Below the pieces are notes generated by a model. The model saw nothing but the letters and a program-made list of their open reading frames with translations, did no database searches and was not told the DNA's origin. A DNA stretch of 64,000 bases from Epithemia pelagica (taxonomy: Eukaryota > Bacillariophyta > Bacillariophyceae > Surirellales > Surirellaceae), in NCBI GenBank assembly GCA_946965045.2, contig OX337239.1, positions 1,798,001 through 1,862,000 on the forward strand. Direction: 5' to 3'. Made by a program: the position numbers and the translations under genes. The stretch's first letter is position 1; every line of letters starts with the position of its first letter. This document shows, one piece after another, positions 32,801 to 42,845 of this stretch.

Positions 32801-33296
32801 GCCTCATTGCACGCACGAAGCACCTGTTCCTGGTTTCACCGATCCGTCCCCTTTTGGTAATGACATAATCGACAGGTTCAAAGAGGGGTGTGGAGATGCC
32901 TATGTGGATTCGAGTACGTTGCCGGTTTCTCGCCGGACGTATGCTCAAAGAATTCCTTGGACCACCGATTCCCATGACGAGGGTCATGAGATGATATGGG
33001 AACAGGGTGGAGGCGATGAGTCATCCTTGATAAATTCAATTGAATTACCAGGTACTCAAGGGTCATCCACCACTTTGGATCCTCGCGTTAGCGATTCCGC
33101 CGACTCTGGTCATGAAATGATTTTTGACCAGGGTGGCAGGGAGGAAAGTGCCTTGATGGATTCTAATGAAGCACCGGCTACTAAGCTTTCGTCCTCCACC
33201 ACTGCTCCTGGTAGCAACGATGCCCTTGGACATGAAATGGTATGGAAACAGGATAGCAGGAGGGAATCAATTGTGGATTCACCCACGCTCCCATGA
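29868..33296 (+). CDS. 1142-aa disordered protein with RS-type and Gly/Cys tandem repeats
   Basis: Intronless frame of 1142 aa with no recognised folded domain. Residues ~220-260 contain a doubled SFPVNSSHMLSM / PFRVSPSHMGSV motif. At residues 449-532 there are seven 12-residue RS repeats (RSSRSQSRDSAR type), as in SR splicing factors. A Lys/Glu-rich stretch follows, with an isolated aromatic patch before it (GLSWLPRYMNP, TSWLNYLF, about 645-665). The C-terminal ~270 residues hold seven degenerate units of 25-47 residues with the core GHEMM-D-F--GCGE--L-DS; the Cys pair is lost in the last three. There is no RRM, so it is not a canonical SR factor. Function unknown; phospho-regulated scaffold or condensate protein is inference. 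Confidence 0.75.
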   Translation: MRMKQKDPMDKSLLLRQRQASGQYHVPTTKQVSPGFVHDTQTRRRHQQHLILTDETMQHRRRWIGKLLSTSRRPSQETSSPSTAPIIDITVTTNRNEFQPTFETENFLETITVPRNTPVSNRMAENMHDDRDQLKDLMELVGSACDTTPKRSSASETSTVSSSVTHDTNESDEEPPSLSRRRMSGSSRQTPVLGDSQFTSSRRSSVRSPPPLTRKVKSGDSFPVNSSHMLSMGRLRNGEPFRVSPSHMGSVVRGEGSMGSPIQRKLVGRKSVGRSTSPFAPDSPTSASLRSLKSLRDSPATVAAIEYSSRRKIRSPLMWTRKEKEATVDYSRSPVIVARSSGNSAEIETPLRTEREGTESSQRMNSFRRVLGRSISPSRASTYKRNNRRVRSNVQRQAASLSPRNRSRKKQMLNERITTTYQNGRSVVEEEQEETRTHVSRSSSHRTHRSSRSHSTDSVQRSSRSQSRDSAHRSSRSQSRDSARRSSRSQSKDPGRRSSRSHSKDSTRRSTRSHSRDSTRRSTRSPTKESGDKHRCLSKPRKAKDEKVYFYEDSSESDTSSLDDFYESPYERMDRYRDESSEDDCSVASRGSTESLTDILRSFSDVYSFGDPDFVDKPKGRDQTPSSPYVNNPCQGLSWLPRYMNPVTPCQETSWLNYLFSGGKSAPEKKKSTNDEHNQSEVEETRTPQVDVKVTSASERDSSIKTNEGQTSPKKQDYKRTVSENNDDKSVATTKTSVKKFWNVKKKQDDTKKLKETKPQNQRTKQDAAEKKRNSLTDDKSVNSKKNKKGENKVDITDKIPVKKDAVDEDTNSVKDDSGRPSSPGRYLKSQKEDMIDDNVVMETRESRTGGRPCSPVPRLTSATAAPFATCPSDFGHAMMDRFNDGCGQSALINPNELPVPHCTYETTMPGTGGPSGCGNEMMDTLKQGCGEPTLMDSKSTHETAVPGVTSPPGCGHEQIMDTFNQGCGETSFMNSNVPHCTHEAPVPGFTDPSPFGNDIIDRFKEGCGDAYVDSSTLPVSRRTYAQRIPWTTDSHDEGHEMIWEQGGGDESSLINSIELPGTQGSSTTLDPRVSDSADSGHEMIFDQGGREESALMDSNEAPATKLSSSTTAPGSNDALGHEMVWKQDSRRESIVDSPTLP
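31212..31463 (+). repeat. In-frame tandem repeat, 7 x 36 bp (RS repeats)
   Basis: Seven 36-bp units encode variants of RSSRSxSxDSxx. Neighbouring units are closest to each other, which fits recent slippage or unequal crossover inside the coding region. Confidence 0.85.
32478..33293 (+). repeat. Seven degenerate Gly/Cys protein repeats
   Basis: Seven protein-level repeats of roughly 25-47 residues with core FG/CG-H/N-E/D-x-M/I-M/I-D ... GCGE ... DS. Units 1-4 retain the GCG triplet; units 5-7 change to GGG, GGR or DSR and replace the Asp after the core with Trp or Phe (EMIWEQ, EMIFDQ, EMVWKQ). Confidence 0.75.
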
Positions 33297-33850
33297 GCGG
33301 ATCATTCAAAAAATGCCTGTAGAATGTTCTTGCATAAATGAAAAGGAAAAACATAATAACGATAATTATACGTTTTCTGCATACGAAAGCAGAACCTTGG
33401 AAACAACGCTAAAGAAAGACCGGGGTTGACCAGGTCAGGCTTTCTCTTCCTCTTTTTCGGTTTCCGTCCTTTCCTGTCCGTGCCTCTCCCCCTTTTGGCA
33501 ACATGGTATATGGTATGGGACCATCGGAACTGTTTACAAACTGCTCCTACTCCTACTCCTAGACCTTTGGCTACAGGCTATGGCTATTCGCAAAGCTATG
33601 TGATCCGTGCATTTTCCTTACGAGGCGTCAGGTCGTCGTCCGTCGTGGCTTTTCCTTCGGTCGCGGTAACGGAGTCTGGTCGTCAGCCGTCCATAAGCTT
33701 CGGCGCATAATACCACCACCGTACCGTAAATCACTTCGAATTGACGATGAACAACACCGTCGAGACGAGATCGATAGCAAAAGCACCGTGATTGACGGGC
33801 GGACAAATACAAGAAAGCAGAGATTCTATTAAAGATAAGAGATATTCAGT
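33297..33850. other. Intergenic region, no gene recognised
   Basis: 554 bp between two plus-strand genes. It contains a CTCCTACTCCTACTCCTAG tract (about 33543) of a kind seen at several other intergenic places in this window. Confidence 0.5.
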
Positions 33851-35701
33851 ATGTATGACAAAGAAGTGAAGGAATTGGACAACGAGCCCAAAATCGATTC
33901 ATCTCTCGGTGGCAGTTCTGTTGCTGATGGGGAAAAGGACGAGAAACAACAAGCCAGTCACACATATTCCTCCCAGGCGAACGATTCCACGCTCAAGAAA
34001 CCAAAGACGGGAATGGTTGTGCGTCGCCGACGTCGTCGAAATGACAAAAACGTCTCACAACAGATACCCGAACTGGATCCATTTTTGTTGAACAAAGTCG
34101 TTCATGAGTCTGGCTTGCCCGTTGCCTACTCCTTTGAAATCCCCAAAACCGTACGACGCATTGTCGAACTAAGAGCTCGGCATGTAGCCTTGCAAATGCC
34201 AGAAGGTTTGCTCATGTATGCCACTGTTTTGGCCGATGTTTTGCAAAGATTATCCCAAAGTTTGGAGGCTGTGGCCTACTCCATAAAAGGCGAAAGCCAA
34301 ACCTCGTCTGTTGCGAAAACCGAGAAACCTGCGGAAAGCGCAGCGGGGATATTGGCTGGTAGAAAGGAAGTAAAACAAGGGTCTAAACAAGATACGGAAC
34401 CATTTGAACGGAAGAGCAACGTCAACGAAAGCGGCGGCAGCAACGAATCCAGTACGGCCAGAAATCATTCGAACGAGGTTACAGCAGATTGTGGTCGTTG
34501 TGCCGAGCAAGTGTCTGTGTTGGGAGATGTGACCTACGGAGCGTGTTGCGTTGGGGATTTGGATGCTCAAGCCCTTGGAGCGGATTTGTTGGTTCACTAT
34601 GGACACTCCTGTTTGGTTCCCATGCAGCATACGGTCATTCCCTGTCTGTACGTGTTTGTCGAGATTCAAATCGATATCCCTCACCTGGTGGAATCGCTTC
34701 ATGCAACGTTGGAGCAAAACCAAGCGCAGCAGCTTTTGCAATCAACTTCCACCGAAGGTGCACATGCTGCACCTGAGGACAATGTCCGCGAAACAAAGTG
34801 GATTATTTACTTACTAGGTACCATTCAGTTCCGCCACTGCTTTACGGAAGTTCAGGGATTATTGCGTGCCAAGGGGTACGATCATGTATTGATTCCGCAA
34901 GTGAAACCACTTTCCCCGGGAGAAGTTTTGGGATGCACATCTCCTAAACTCGCTCTTCCACCCGAAGTACGTAATCAAAGCAGCGATACGGAGACCTGTT
35001 CGGTAAACTTCAAATCTGTTTGCTGCTTTGTTGCCGATGGTCGCTTTCACTTGGAATCCACCATGATTAGCAACCCTCATGTACACGTTTATTACCGGTA
35101 TGATCCGTACTCCAAGGTATTGACAACGGAATCCTACGCTCATGAGGAAATGAAATCCTTGCGATGGCAAGCCATCCAACGAGCCAAAGAGGCTTTGGTC
35201 CGAGGAAACCCTTCGTCTCCTACCACATTTGGCATTTTGTTGGGAACCTTGGGTCGACAAGGGAATCCAGCCATTGTCCAGCGCATTCGTCAAACCTTGT
35301 CCATGCAGCGACGTGATGGCTCCACGCCGGAATGCAGTATAAAGAGTGAAACCCACGCATCCAGGCCTGTGTGTCGGTCCTTTGTCTTGCTGCTATCAGA
35401 AATCACTCCAGCCAAACTGGCCTTGTTAGATACCAAGGTGCATGTGTGGGTCCAGGTCGCCTGCCCTCGCTTGTCGGTGGATTGGGGACATTACTTGGCC
35501 CAGAATCAAAAGCCTGTCTTGACGCCGTACGAATTGATGGTGGCCTTGGAAGAAACGTCTTGGCAAGAAGTTTATCCTATGGATTATTATGCGCAAACAG
35601 GTGGACCTTGGTCCAATTACCATGGCGAAAATCACAAGAGACAGCTCGATGCGCTCGGAGAGACTAAGACATGGGCAGCAGGAGAAAAAACAAACACGTA
35701 G
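33851..35701 (+). CDS. DPH1: Diphthamide synthesis radical enzyme subunit DPH1
   Basis: The protein is 616 aa and very recognisable: HVALQMPEGLLMYA, LGDVTYGACCVGDLDAQALGADLLVHYGHSCLVPM, IPQVKPLSPGEVLGCTSP, FVADGRFHLESTMISNP, GILLGTLGRQGNP and QVACPRLSVDWG...PYELMVAL. The three Cys that bind the [4Fe-4S] cluster in this family are present (C232 or C233, C362, C538). DPH1 with DPH2 transfers a 3-amino-3-carboxypropyl group from SAM to a His of translation elongation factor 2, the first step of diphthamide formation, in the cytosol. Odd: a ~70-residue low-complexity insert (about 140-212) sits between the first strand and the first cluster Cys block, and the N-terminus is a charged tail of ~70 residues with a run of Arg. 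Confidence 0.95.
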   Translation: MYDKEVKELDNEPKIDSSLGGSSVADGEKDEKQQASHTYSSQANDSTLKKPKTGMVVRRRRRRNDKNVSQQIPELDPFLLNKVVHESGLPVAYSFEIPKTVRRIVELRARHVALQMPEGLLMYATVLADVLQRLSQSLEAVAYSIKGESQTSSVAKTEKPAESAAGILAGRKEVKQGSKQDTEPFERKSNVNESGGSNESSTARNHSNEVTADCGRCAEQVSVLGDVTYGACCVGDLDAQALGADLLVHYGHSCLVPMQHTVIPCLYVFVEIQIDIPHLVESLHATLEQNQAQQLLQSTSTEGAHAAPEDNVRETKWIIYLLGTIQFRHCFTEVQGLLRAKGYDHVLIPQVKPLSPGEVLGCTSPKLALPPEVRNQSSDTETCSVNFKSVCCFVADGRFHLESTMISNPHVHVYYRYDPYSKVLTTESYAHEEMKSLRWQAIQRAKEALVRGNPSSPTTFGILLGTLGRQGNPAIVQRIRQTLSMQRRDGSTPECSIKSETHASRPVCRSFVLLLSEITPAKLALLDTKVHVWVQVACPRLSVDWGHYLAQNQKPVLTPYELMVALEETSWQEVYPMDYYAQTGGPWSNYHGENHKRQLDALGETKTWAAGEKTNT

Positions 35702-37781
35702 AATGGTGAGTTTGTATCTGGCCATTTCTGAAACACGCATCTTGTTTGATCGTGACTCTTGCTTGTCGGATTGTGCTTAAAGAGCATGAATGTTCGGACA
35801 TGAAGCGAGACGATTAATCTCTGTTTCTTTTTATATACGTGTGTCCTGGTCGCGCAAAATCTCATTTGGTATCGTTTGGTCATATCCACCATCGTTACCC
35901 TCCATACTTGCGCAAGAAAAAAGTCCAGGCAATTCACTTTCTCTCGCACCAACCGATGTTCACGGTGTCAGAACATTCACGCCGGAAACACTTTTGTTAC
36001 AATATTCGTTCCTCACCACGTTGGATTCTGTTTGCTGTTTATGTCTGTTCTTCAAGCTTGAACACACTTCTTGGCCCACACACGTTCCACGAAGTTACGA
36101 AGTGGAAACGTTTCTGTGCGTCCATCCGGTGAATGATGAAATTCGGCCGGTATGCTATGTCTGGAAACGCAAGTTTGAACTTGAATGGATCAGCAGTTCG
36201 AGGTGGAGGATCACCAGTACATGTTCATTATAGGTGGAGGTTCCTTTTCTTGGCTCTTATCGATATTTCCTCGAGGCAAAGACTCCTAGCGATAGCTCCA
36301 CCCCATATTGTAAGAGAACTGTATATTCCGTTTCCTCCAAACAATTGTGTCTGATGCTTATCGCCTGCGAGGTAGCTGTTACAATGATGACTGATGCACC
36401 TACATTGTCGTACAACAAGAATGGGAACGACGACGACTACGATACCTTTGGGGATTTCGCCAGTGCGGTCCCCAGCTTGGAACCCTCGCAAGCTCCAGAA
36501 GGAGGCAACTACCTTAGTGTCACTGTTCGTTCGTTGTCATCGTTGTCGTCGTGTGGTAGACTGTCATTCTCTTTTGAAGAAACTACTGATGGCCAGGCCA
36601 CAAACGAGCTCTGCGTACGCTAATAGAAACATGAAGAAACGTTGCAACATTGGTTACGAATGACAATTTAATGTGAAACTAGCTTTGTTTACACGCTTGA
36701 TTGTTTTACTTGGTAGGAAAGTGGTGTGTTCTGTCTTGATATTTCGGTTCAACTTGGCAATGTGACGTTCCGATGCTTCATCATGGTTTCCGGAGCGACA
36801 ATTTCCGAATGCGCAAGTTTGGAGTTTGGGTTGAGTTTCGGTTACATGGGCTCGGTGCGGAGACACGAGAGCTATCAAAACCTTTGGATATCCTTTTTGG
36901 TTTTTCGCACTGCACGTGATAAATTCGCAAAGGGAAGACAAGAGCATTTTTAAGCAAGAGGCTTGTTTGGACAGTGGTGGTCCTTTGATATTAGTGCCAC
37001 ATTATTTTGAAATATAGCAAGCCCAGAGTTTGCGCACAAGGAGGCATGGAGTCTCGCCTCGAGAACACACAAGACTCTTCCTGTTCCACAACCCTTTCCG
37101 TGCGTGGTGTTCTTCACAAGCAACAGATAAGAGCATGATTGGGATGAATGACTCCTTTCAAGACAAGAAAAGAAGAAACCAAAACACTCTCGACACACAC
37201 ACAAAACAACAAGTTCTTCTCCATACTGGCTTTGGAAGATCGTCTCGGTTTGTATCTTTCATCCGGGCTCTCTCGTCTTCGTTTTTGGTGGTGGCCCCAA
37301 CTGTGACTCAACACGATTCAACAAAAGCAGTCGTCGACTTCGACTCCCGACTCCCCAAATCCACGCTTGGGGAAAAGGATCTGACGTGGATAATTTCTAG
37401 CGTGATGTGTGCACTGTTGGTCAGTGAAGTGTCTCGCCCAATTTAGTGTGGATCGTCCTAATCCCGTGGCCTTTATCCGCTACCGAGAAGTTGTACTATC
37501 GATCCTATATTGGTACTGAAATATCAATAGTTTACGATCAGCACTCGTATTTCACCATCAGATTTGTTTCCCGGTGTATTGACCCCTCCATTGCACCTCC
37601 GCTGTTGCCCTCACATATTATCCCTCCCCCATTATTTGTGGGGTCGCCCTCGCGTATCCCGTGGTCATCATTCTCATCATGCAGTCCGTCATCATCCATG
37701 CAATTTGTCAAATATCATATATCAAAAGCATATTGGCTCTTTCACATTGCTCTGCATTCAAGAATTAAAATCACGACAATC
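35702..37781. other. Long intergenic region with one doubtful small frame
   Basis: 2.1 kb. A plus-strand frame at 36234-36623 includes an acidic stretch NDDDYDTFGDFASAVPSLEP that looks protein-like, but its start and flanks do not. It could be a small single exon or remnant. The frame at 37030-37446 is unconvincing. No repeats or RNA genes recognised. Confidence 0.4.
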
Positions 37782-39202
37782 ATGCAAAGACAATCGAACG
37801 GTGCATCGTCGTCTTCCTGGTCGGATCGGCTTCGTGGTTTTGATGCCCACTCATCCGTTGAATCGGAATATCGAGTTTACACGCTGCAAGGCGCTTTGCT
37901 TTCGGTGATAACGGTCCTCTTGATATTGTATTTGGTAGTAACGGAATTCTGGTTCAATTTTCAAGTGGTAACAACGGAGCGAGTGCATGTCAATGCCACC
38001 TCTCCGTCTGGATTAGAAATGGAGTTTGACATTAGCTTCTACGATATCCCTTGCACCCATTTGTCGATTGATGCCAATGATCCAACCGGCCAAGTCCAAT
38101 CCTTGCATCTGGATCGGACGCATCATGTCTGGAAACACCGAGTTGTCTTCCCGAAAGCCAACAACGGGGAACGCGTTTTGTTGGGAAGCAAAATGAAATT
38201 GGAGTTTGGTTCCACTCTCAAATCTCTGGATGACTTGAAAGAACGACCTCCCCCCGAACCACTCGAGGGCGAAGGAGAAGACAAGGACTCACAGGAAGAT
38301 CCATCGTGTGGCAGCTGCTTTGGCGCAGCCACAGAGGAGAACGAATGTTGCAATACGTGCGATGATATAGAGCGAGCGTACAAACGCAAAGGTTGGGTAT
38401 TGCGAGATTTCTCGTCCATTCCAGTCTGTGCCCACAAGGCTCAACGAAAATTAGAACGCGACGAAGGATGCAATGTTCATGGTGTTGTCGCTCTGAGTAC
38501 GGGTGGAGGGAATCTACATTTGACTCCAAGTAAAGCCTCGTTGGAACAGCAATTGGACAACGCCTACAAGGGAGCGGCCAAAAGCGGTGGAGCGACCAAC
38601 ATGATTGTCGATATTTTACTCGGACAAATGGTCCAACAGTGGAATGTCTCTCATGCACTACACAAGCTGAGATTTGGACCCGAGTATCCAGCAGCCGTGT
38701 ACCAATTGGACAATCACTCGCGATCCATTTCGGATACGTATGGCATGTATCAATACTACTTTCAAGTTGTACCCACCACATACAAGTTTTTGAATGGAAC
38801 CGTCATTCAAACAAATCAGTACAGTGTGACGGAACATTTGAGACATGTGGAATTTGGATCATCGCGAGGGTACGTATGATTTTAGCATATGTCGAGGGTG
38901 GATCAGCACAAAGATGTTTGCTTCTTTCTGCGCGATGGTGACTTGGATGCTGTGACTTGTATCATTTTCACGTTATTGCGTGTCTCACTTGTAATGTTCA
39001 TGAATGCTGCAGTCTACCAGGTGTCTTTTTCTTTTACGAAGTCTCTCCCTTGCATGTGGAAATTGTGGAATCGTATCGCAAGGGATATGTCGCCTTTTTT
39101 ACCAGTGTCTGTGCCGTTGTTGGTGGGGTGGTGACGGTCATGGGTCTTATGGATCAATGGTTGTTCCGGTCTCAACGAGGACCGGGTGGATTGACTCAAT
39201 AA
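37782..39202 (+). CDS. ERGIC3: ERGIC3 (ERV46-like) ER-Golgi cargo receptor, two exons
   Basis: Exons 37782-38869 and 39013-39202 give 425 aa. The 143-bp intron runs GTACGT...GCTGCAG, and the join restores SSRG-LPGVFFFYEVSPL, the conserved family sequence. Order: short cytosolic N-tail with LRGFDAHSSVESEYRVYTLQG, TM1 (about 44-63), a large lumenal domain with INVT-type and Cys-rich motifs (CGSCFGA...ECCNTCDDI, GCNVHG), NQYSVTEHLR, then TM2 near the C-terminus and a short cytosolic tail. ERGIC3/Erv46 cycles between ER and Golgi in COPII/COPI vesicles as a cargo receptor with Erv41. The start is the ATG following an AT-rich leader; upstream in-frame ATGs would add unrelated sequence. Confidence 0.94.
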
Positions 39203-40137
39203 TACAAAGGCAATGATGGCTTGCTGCCCCAGATGATAGCTTCCAAGTGAACCAGATGGCCTGGGGTCGTTGACTAGTGAGGTATCCATTCGAAAACAAA
39301 GACATACAACAAGCTGCATCAAATGCGACACATCAACACCTCCTGTCAGGACAAGAGATCAGCATTTCTAGCGCCAGAGATTGGATCTGTTACATAGTTG
39401 CCATGAGCCGGGGGGTTACTTCCTGGTATCTGATAGGGCAGTTCCTTGGATGACAAAGAATGGACGTGTTCCCTAACAACGGTTCAAAGAAATAGTAAAG
39501 GGCGCTGTTAATATGAGTAAGAGATCGTTTTCCTAGCTACTAAATGGACGACCATTAACCAATCGACACACGTGTTGTCGCTTTGTGGGTATCGAGACGA
39601 ACAGAGATGGAAATGAACTGCTTTGACAAAGTCACGTGGTGGTAGAAGTCTGTGGGACCTTTACAGATTTGGTAGATTCGATTGCGTCGTCGGTCGGACA
39701 GTTCTCATTGTTCTTGCCATAAATTACCGGAACCTTCAACTGAAGGACACATGGCAGTTTTGGCAACGTCGGCCGTCACAACTGGGTTCGCATCATTCAA
39801 TAGCAATCCCCCCCCCCCCGGTTCGGTTCATGACTCTTCAGATTTCTTGCTCACCAGCCGTCAAATAATCGTGCTTTCTGGAATCTCTGTTGTCATTTTG
39901 ATCAGATCCCGATCTACATGAATCGATGCCAATCGCGAGTGTGTCAGCAGATTGTCGTTGAAGTGACCGCATGTTCAGAATGAAAACGTATTCTGCTTTC
40001 ACATAACTGGCCATAGGAAAACACAATCAATACTCCAAAAACGACATGCTATTGACTGTTCATGGGACGACCGTGGAGACACTTAGGCACTAGACCTAAT
40101 GTTCGAACTACTACGACCGTGCTCGTCGTCAGTCTCG
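39203..40137. other. Convergent intergenic region
   Basis: 935 bp between ERGIC3 (+) and the nitronate monooxygenase-like gene (-). A run of 12 C residues (about 39808-39819) is the only striking feature. Confidence 0.5.
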
Positions 40138-41253
40138 TCATTCGTCATGGCCAAAGATTGTTTGTGCTTGATTCAGCGATACGTCTCTTGCTTCCTTCAC
40201 AATCGCTTGGACCAAATCATGTACATTGGGAATGTCGTGAATCAGCCCTTGTGATTGTCCAATAAATTGCACACCTCCTACATTGCTGTTGTTGTTATCC
40301 TGACCAAGGTTGCCATGTACCGTAGCTTGCGTCAAGGCATGTGTGGCAGCTCCAAATTGCGCCATGACAAACAGTTGGTTCCATTGTACGTGACCCGTTG
40401 CAACACCAGCGGCAAGTTTCCATACTGGAATCCCAAGAGTAGAGGCTGCTTGCAGGGCTCGATAGAAAATGGTAGGCCACCATGGTCGGTGTTTCATAAG
40501 TCTTGAAGAGGTGGGTGTTTTCAAGACACGAGCCGGAATACCATCAAAATTGCTTCCATAGATTGTGGCCGATTCATTGGACTCGGGTTGCACAATCACT
40601 TGTTTCGTGGCCTGCGATAACGGACTTTGTTGTGTGACGGCAAACCGTGAACCCATGGCCACTCCATCTGCTCCCAAATTCAAGGCAGCGGCTAAACCTC
40701 GTCCTGTGGCAAAGCCTCCAGCAGCAATCAAGGGCACTTGAGGGAATTGTTGCGCCAGTGCCGGAACCAAGCACAGACTGGTCACATCCCCACCATGAGC
40801 AGCAGCTTCGTGACCCGTAACCATTAACGCATGTGCATGCGATTCATGAACCGCCTTGTGAGCGTGATGACGATTGGTCACGGTACATATAAGCTTTCCA
40901 TCGTATTCTTGCAATCCCTTGGCAATCCAATCCGCCTTACCCAAGGAGGTGTTGATGCAAGGAACTTGCTCTTCTAGAGCCACTTGAGCATTCTCGGCGG
41001 CACCTGGCATGAGCAACGTGACTCCAACACCAAAGGGTTGATCGGTCCATTGTCGAATCTTGCGAATTTCGGCTCTTGTTTCATCTGCTGTCAAAGGGCC
41101 CGAGGCCAGAATACCGAGACCACCCGCATTGCATACGGCCGCAACCAGTTCTGCCTTGGAAATCCAAGACATGCCAGGAAGAATAAGCGGATAGCGACAT
41201 CCAAGCAGTTGCGTGATCCGAGTTTTCATGGCCGGAGCACTGGGAAACAACAT
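40138..41253 (-). CDS. Nitronate monooxygenase-like flavoprotein (2-nitropropane dioxygenase family)
   Basis: The protein is 371 aa from the first ATG (41253). It is an FMN TIM-barrel: opening TQLLGCRYPLILPGMSWIS and VCNAGGLGILASG, the family motif GHEAAAHGG at 147-155 (H153 aligns with the catalytic/substrate His of the GxEAGGH motif), and phosphate-binding AAGGFATGRG (177-186) and GADGVAMGSRF (194-204). The family includes nitronate monooxygenases, which oxidise toxic alkyl nitronates, and FabK-type enoyl-ACP reductases. The second Gly pair of the motif is Ala-Ala here, so the exact reaction is uncertain. No targeting signal is obvious. Divergent from the WY-family gene. Confidence 0.9.
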   Translation of the reverse strand: MLFPSAPAMKTRITQLLGCRYPLILPGMSWISKAELVAAVCNAGGLGILASGPLTADETRAEIRKIRQWTDQPFGVGVTLLMPGAAENAQVALEEQVPCINTSLGKADWIAKGLQEYDGKLICTVTNRHHAHKAVHESHAHALMVTGHEAAAHGGDVTSLCLVPALAQQFPQVPLIAAGGFATGRGLAAALNLGADGVAMGSRFAVTQQSPLSQATKQVIVQPESNESATIYGSNFDGIPARVLKTPTSSRLMKHRPWWPTIFYRALQAASTLGIPVWKLAAGVATGHVQWNQLFVMAQFGAATHALTQATVHGNLGQDNNNSNVGGVQFIGQSQGLIHDIPNVHDLVQAIVKEARDVSLNQAQTIFGHDE

Positions 41254-42086
41254 GTCAATGATGTCAAAGGTGAAAACAAACAGCAGCTCTTTGAAAGGAT
41301 ATAGATTTTGCTTCTCTCGACCAAGTGGAACTTTGCGGAACCAACACAAGACGAGTATGCTCTCTATGACAGAAATTCCTGTCTTTTCAGGCTCTCAACA
41401 ACGTTCAAATGATCGGAGAAGGAGTAAAACGAGAAGGTAAATGAAAGGATGACAACTTTTGCCACCGGCAGACTTGGTGTCTTTTGACCGGTCGCACAAT
41501 AATTTCGTGCCTGTTTTCGTAGGCACGGAACTTCCCCCATGACCCAGGACAGACGTTAGAAAGAGGACCGGCCCGACGCTCGTCGGTTGAGCCTGGTCAC
41601 TTTTTGTTGTTCGCCTCTTGATGAGACTTGGTCACAGCAATGTGACCGTTGGGGCGATTCAAACTACGCGGGACCAGGACTGAGGACTATCCCTCACCAC
41701 TTTTTCATTCTTGGGGCAATTTTAAAATATCCTGAATCTGGCAGGGAAAAGGCATTGGAGAAAGAATCCAACACAATCAGAACTCAATGGACCGCACACT
41801 CTTTTGGCGATGCATGGCTGGCGCGTCAAAATTTCCGAGTTGCGGCAGGACTAATCTAAAAAAGTAGCATACGATCATGTCTTGTATCGAGCAGTTCTTT
41901 CCTCGTTTTTGGCGCCAACGAAGATATTCCATTCTCTACTTTCACTGTATGTGTCCACACGAACAACAAAGTGTAGTTTTGTCATCCAAGTAATTTTCTT
42001 GCTTGGCTCATTCGCAACTTGTCACATTCTTCCTGACAAGGAAACTGGACTGCGACCTGCGACAGAGAAACCATTGGCACAAAACC
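41254..42086. promoter_or_regulatory. Divergent intergenic region
   Basis: 833 bp between the starts of the nitronate monooxygenase-like (-) and WY-family (+) genes, expected to contain both promoters. No specific element is called; a 90-codon frame at 41587-41859 looks non-coding. Confidence 0.4.
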
Positions 42087-42845
42087 ATGAAGACTCCTGA
42101 AAAGCAAGTTGTTTCTTCCTTTTTGTGGGACATCCCGCTCAGCGAGTCCAGAGGTGACGACGAGTCCTCAGTGTCCTCAACGGTCAGCGTGGAGAACCCA
42201 CCCAAGGCCGAACCCCTGTCTCCTTCCTCGTCGAGTTCATCGCTGTCGTCATCGAACACTAGCCATCGAGTTCGGTTTGATGAAAGTTCCAATGTATTGT
42301 ATGCAAACTCTCTCTATGTGCAGGAAGAATGTGCGGAGAGCTGGTATACTGCTGAAGATTACCATGATTTCAAGTCCGCCGTCTCCTTCATGGCCAAAAT
42401 GATTGATCGCGCCGAAGGTGGAGGATTGGACAATGAGCTGCGGGATCCTTTGTCCTACACTGGTATTTTGGAGTCGATTTACCTGTCGTGTTGCCAAGTC
42501 CAGAGCTGGGAACGGCACGATACGGCTTTGTCGATGGTGCAACAAGACCATTTGAAACACTTGTTCGCGTTGGAAATTGGTCTCGGTCGACTGGGTTTGG
42601 AGCGGCGATCCGTACGGACAGTGTCCAAGGATAAGAGTCGCCGTCGCGGTGATTTGCTGGAGATTGTGGAACAACGAGTTGCATGGTCGGAGGATGAATT
42701 GCGACGACGGTGTGAGACCATTTCTTTGGCCTCGCGTCTCTTTGCCCGGTTTCTGGCCCAAGCACAGTCCGCTGCATTGAACGACTTTGTAACTGCTACC
42801 ACATCAACGCTACCCATGCACTCTGCAGCATGCAATCACTTCTGA
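42087..42845 (+). CDS. Diatom 'WY-DY-FK' family protein, unknown function
   Basis: The protein is 252 aa from the ATG at 42087 (AACCATGAAG). After a Ser-rich N-terminus it has RVRFDESSNVLY (61-72) and then SWYTAEDYHDFK (85-96), a pairing I associate with a large family of uncharacterised diatom proteins that carry V-x-F-x(20-30)-WYT-x-x-DY/EY-x-x-I/FK. The remainder is predicted helical with a basic segment (KDKSRRRGD) and a C-terminal helix WSEDELRRRCETISLASRLFARFLAQAQ. It has no signal peptide or membrane helix. The function of the family is unknown to me. Confidence 0.7.
   Translation: MKTPEKQVVSSFLWDIPLSESRGDDESSVSSTVSVENPPKAEPLSPSSSSSSLSSSNTSHRVRFDESSNVLYANSLYVQEECAESWYTAEDYHDFKSAVSFMAKMIDRAEGGGLDNELRDPLSYTGILESIYLSCCQVQSWERHDTALSMVQQDHLKHLFALEIGLGRLGLERRSVRTVSKDKSRRRGDLLEIVEQRVAWSEDELRRRCETISLASRLFARFLAQAQSAALNDFVTATTSTLPMHSAACNHF

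Noticed and set aside
36234..36623. Small plus-strand frame with DDDYDTFGDFASA
   Set aside because: The acidic patch is suggestive of a small protein, but only ~40 residues look protein-like and no start, splice sites or homologue support it.
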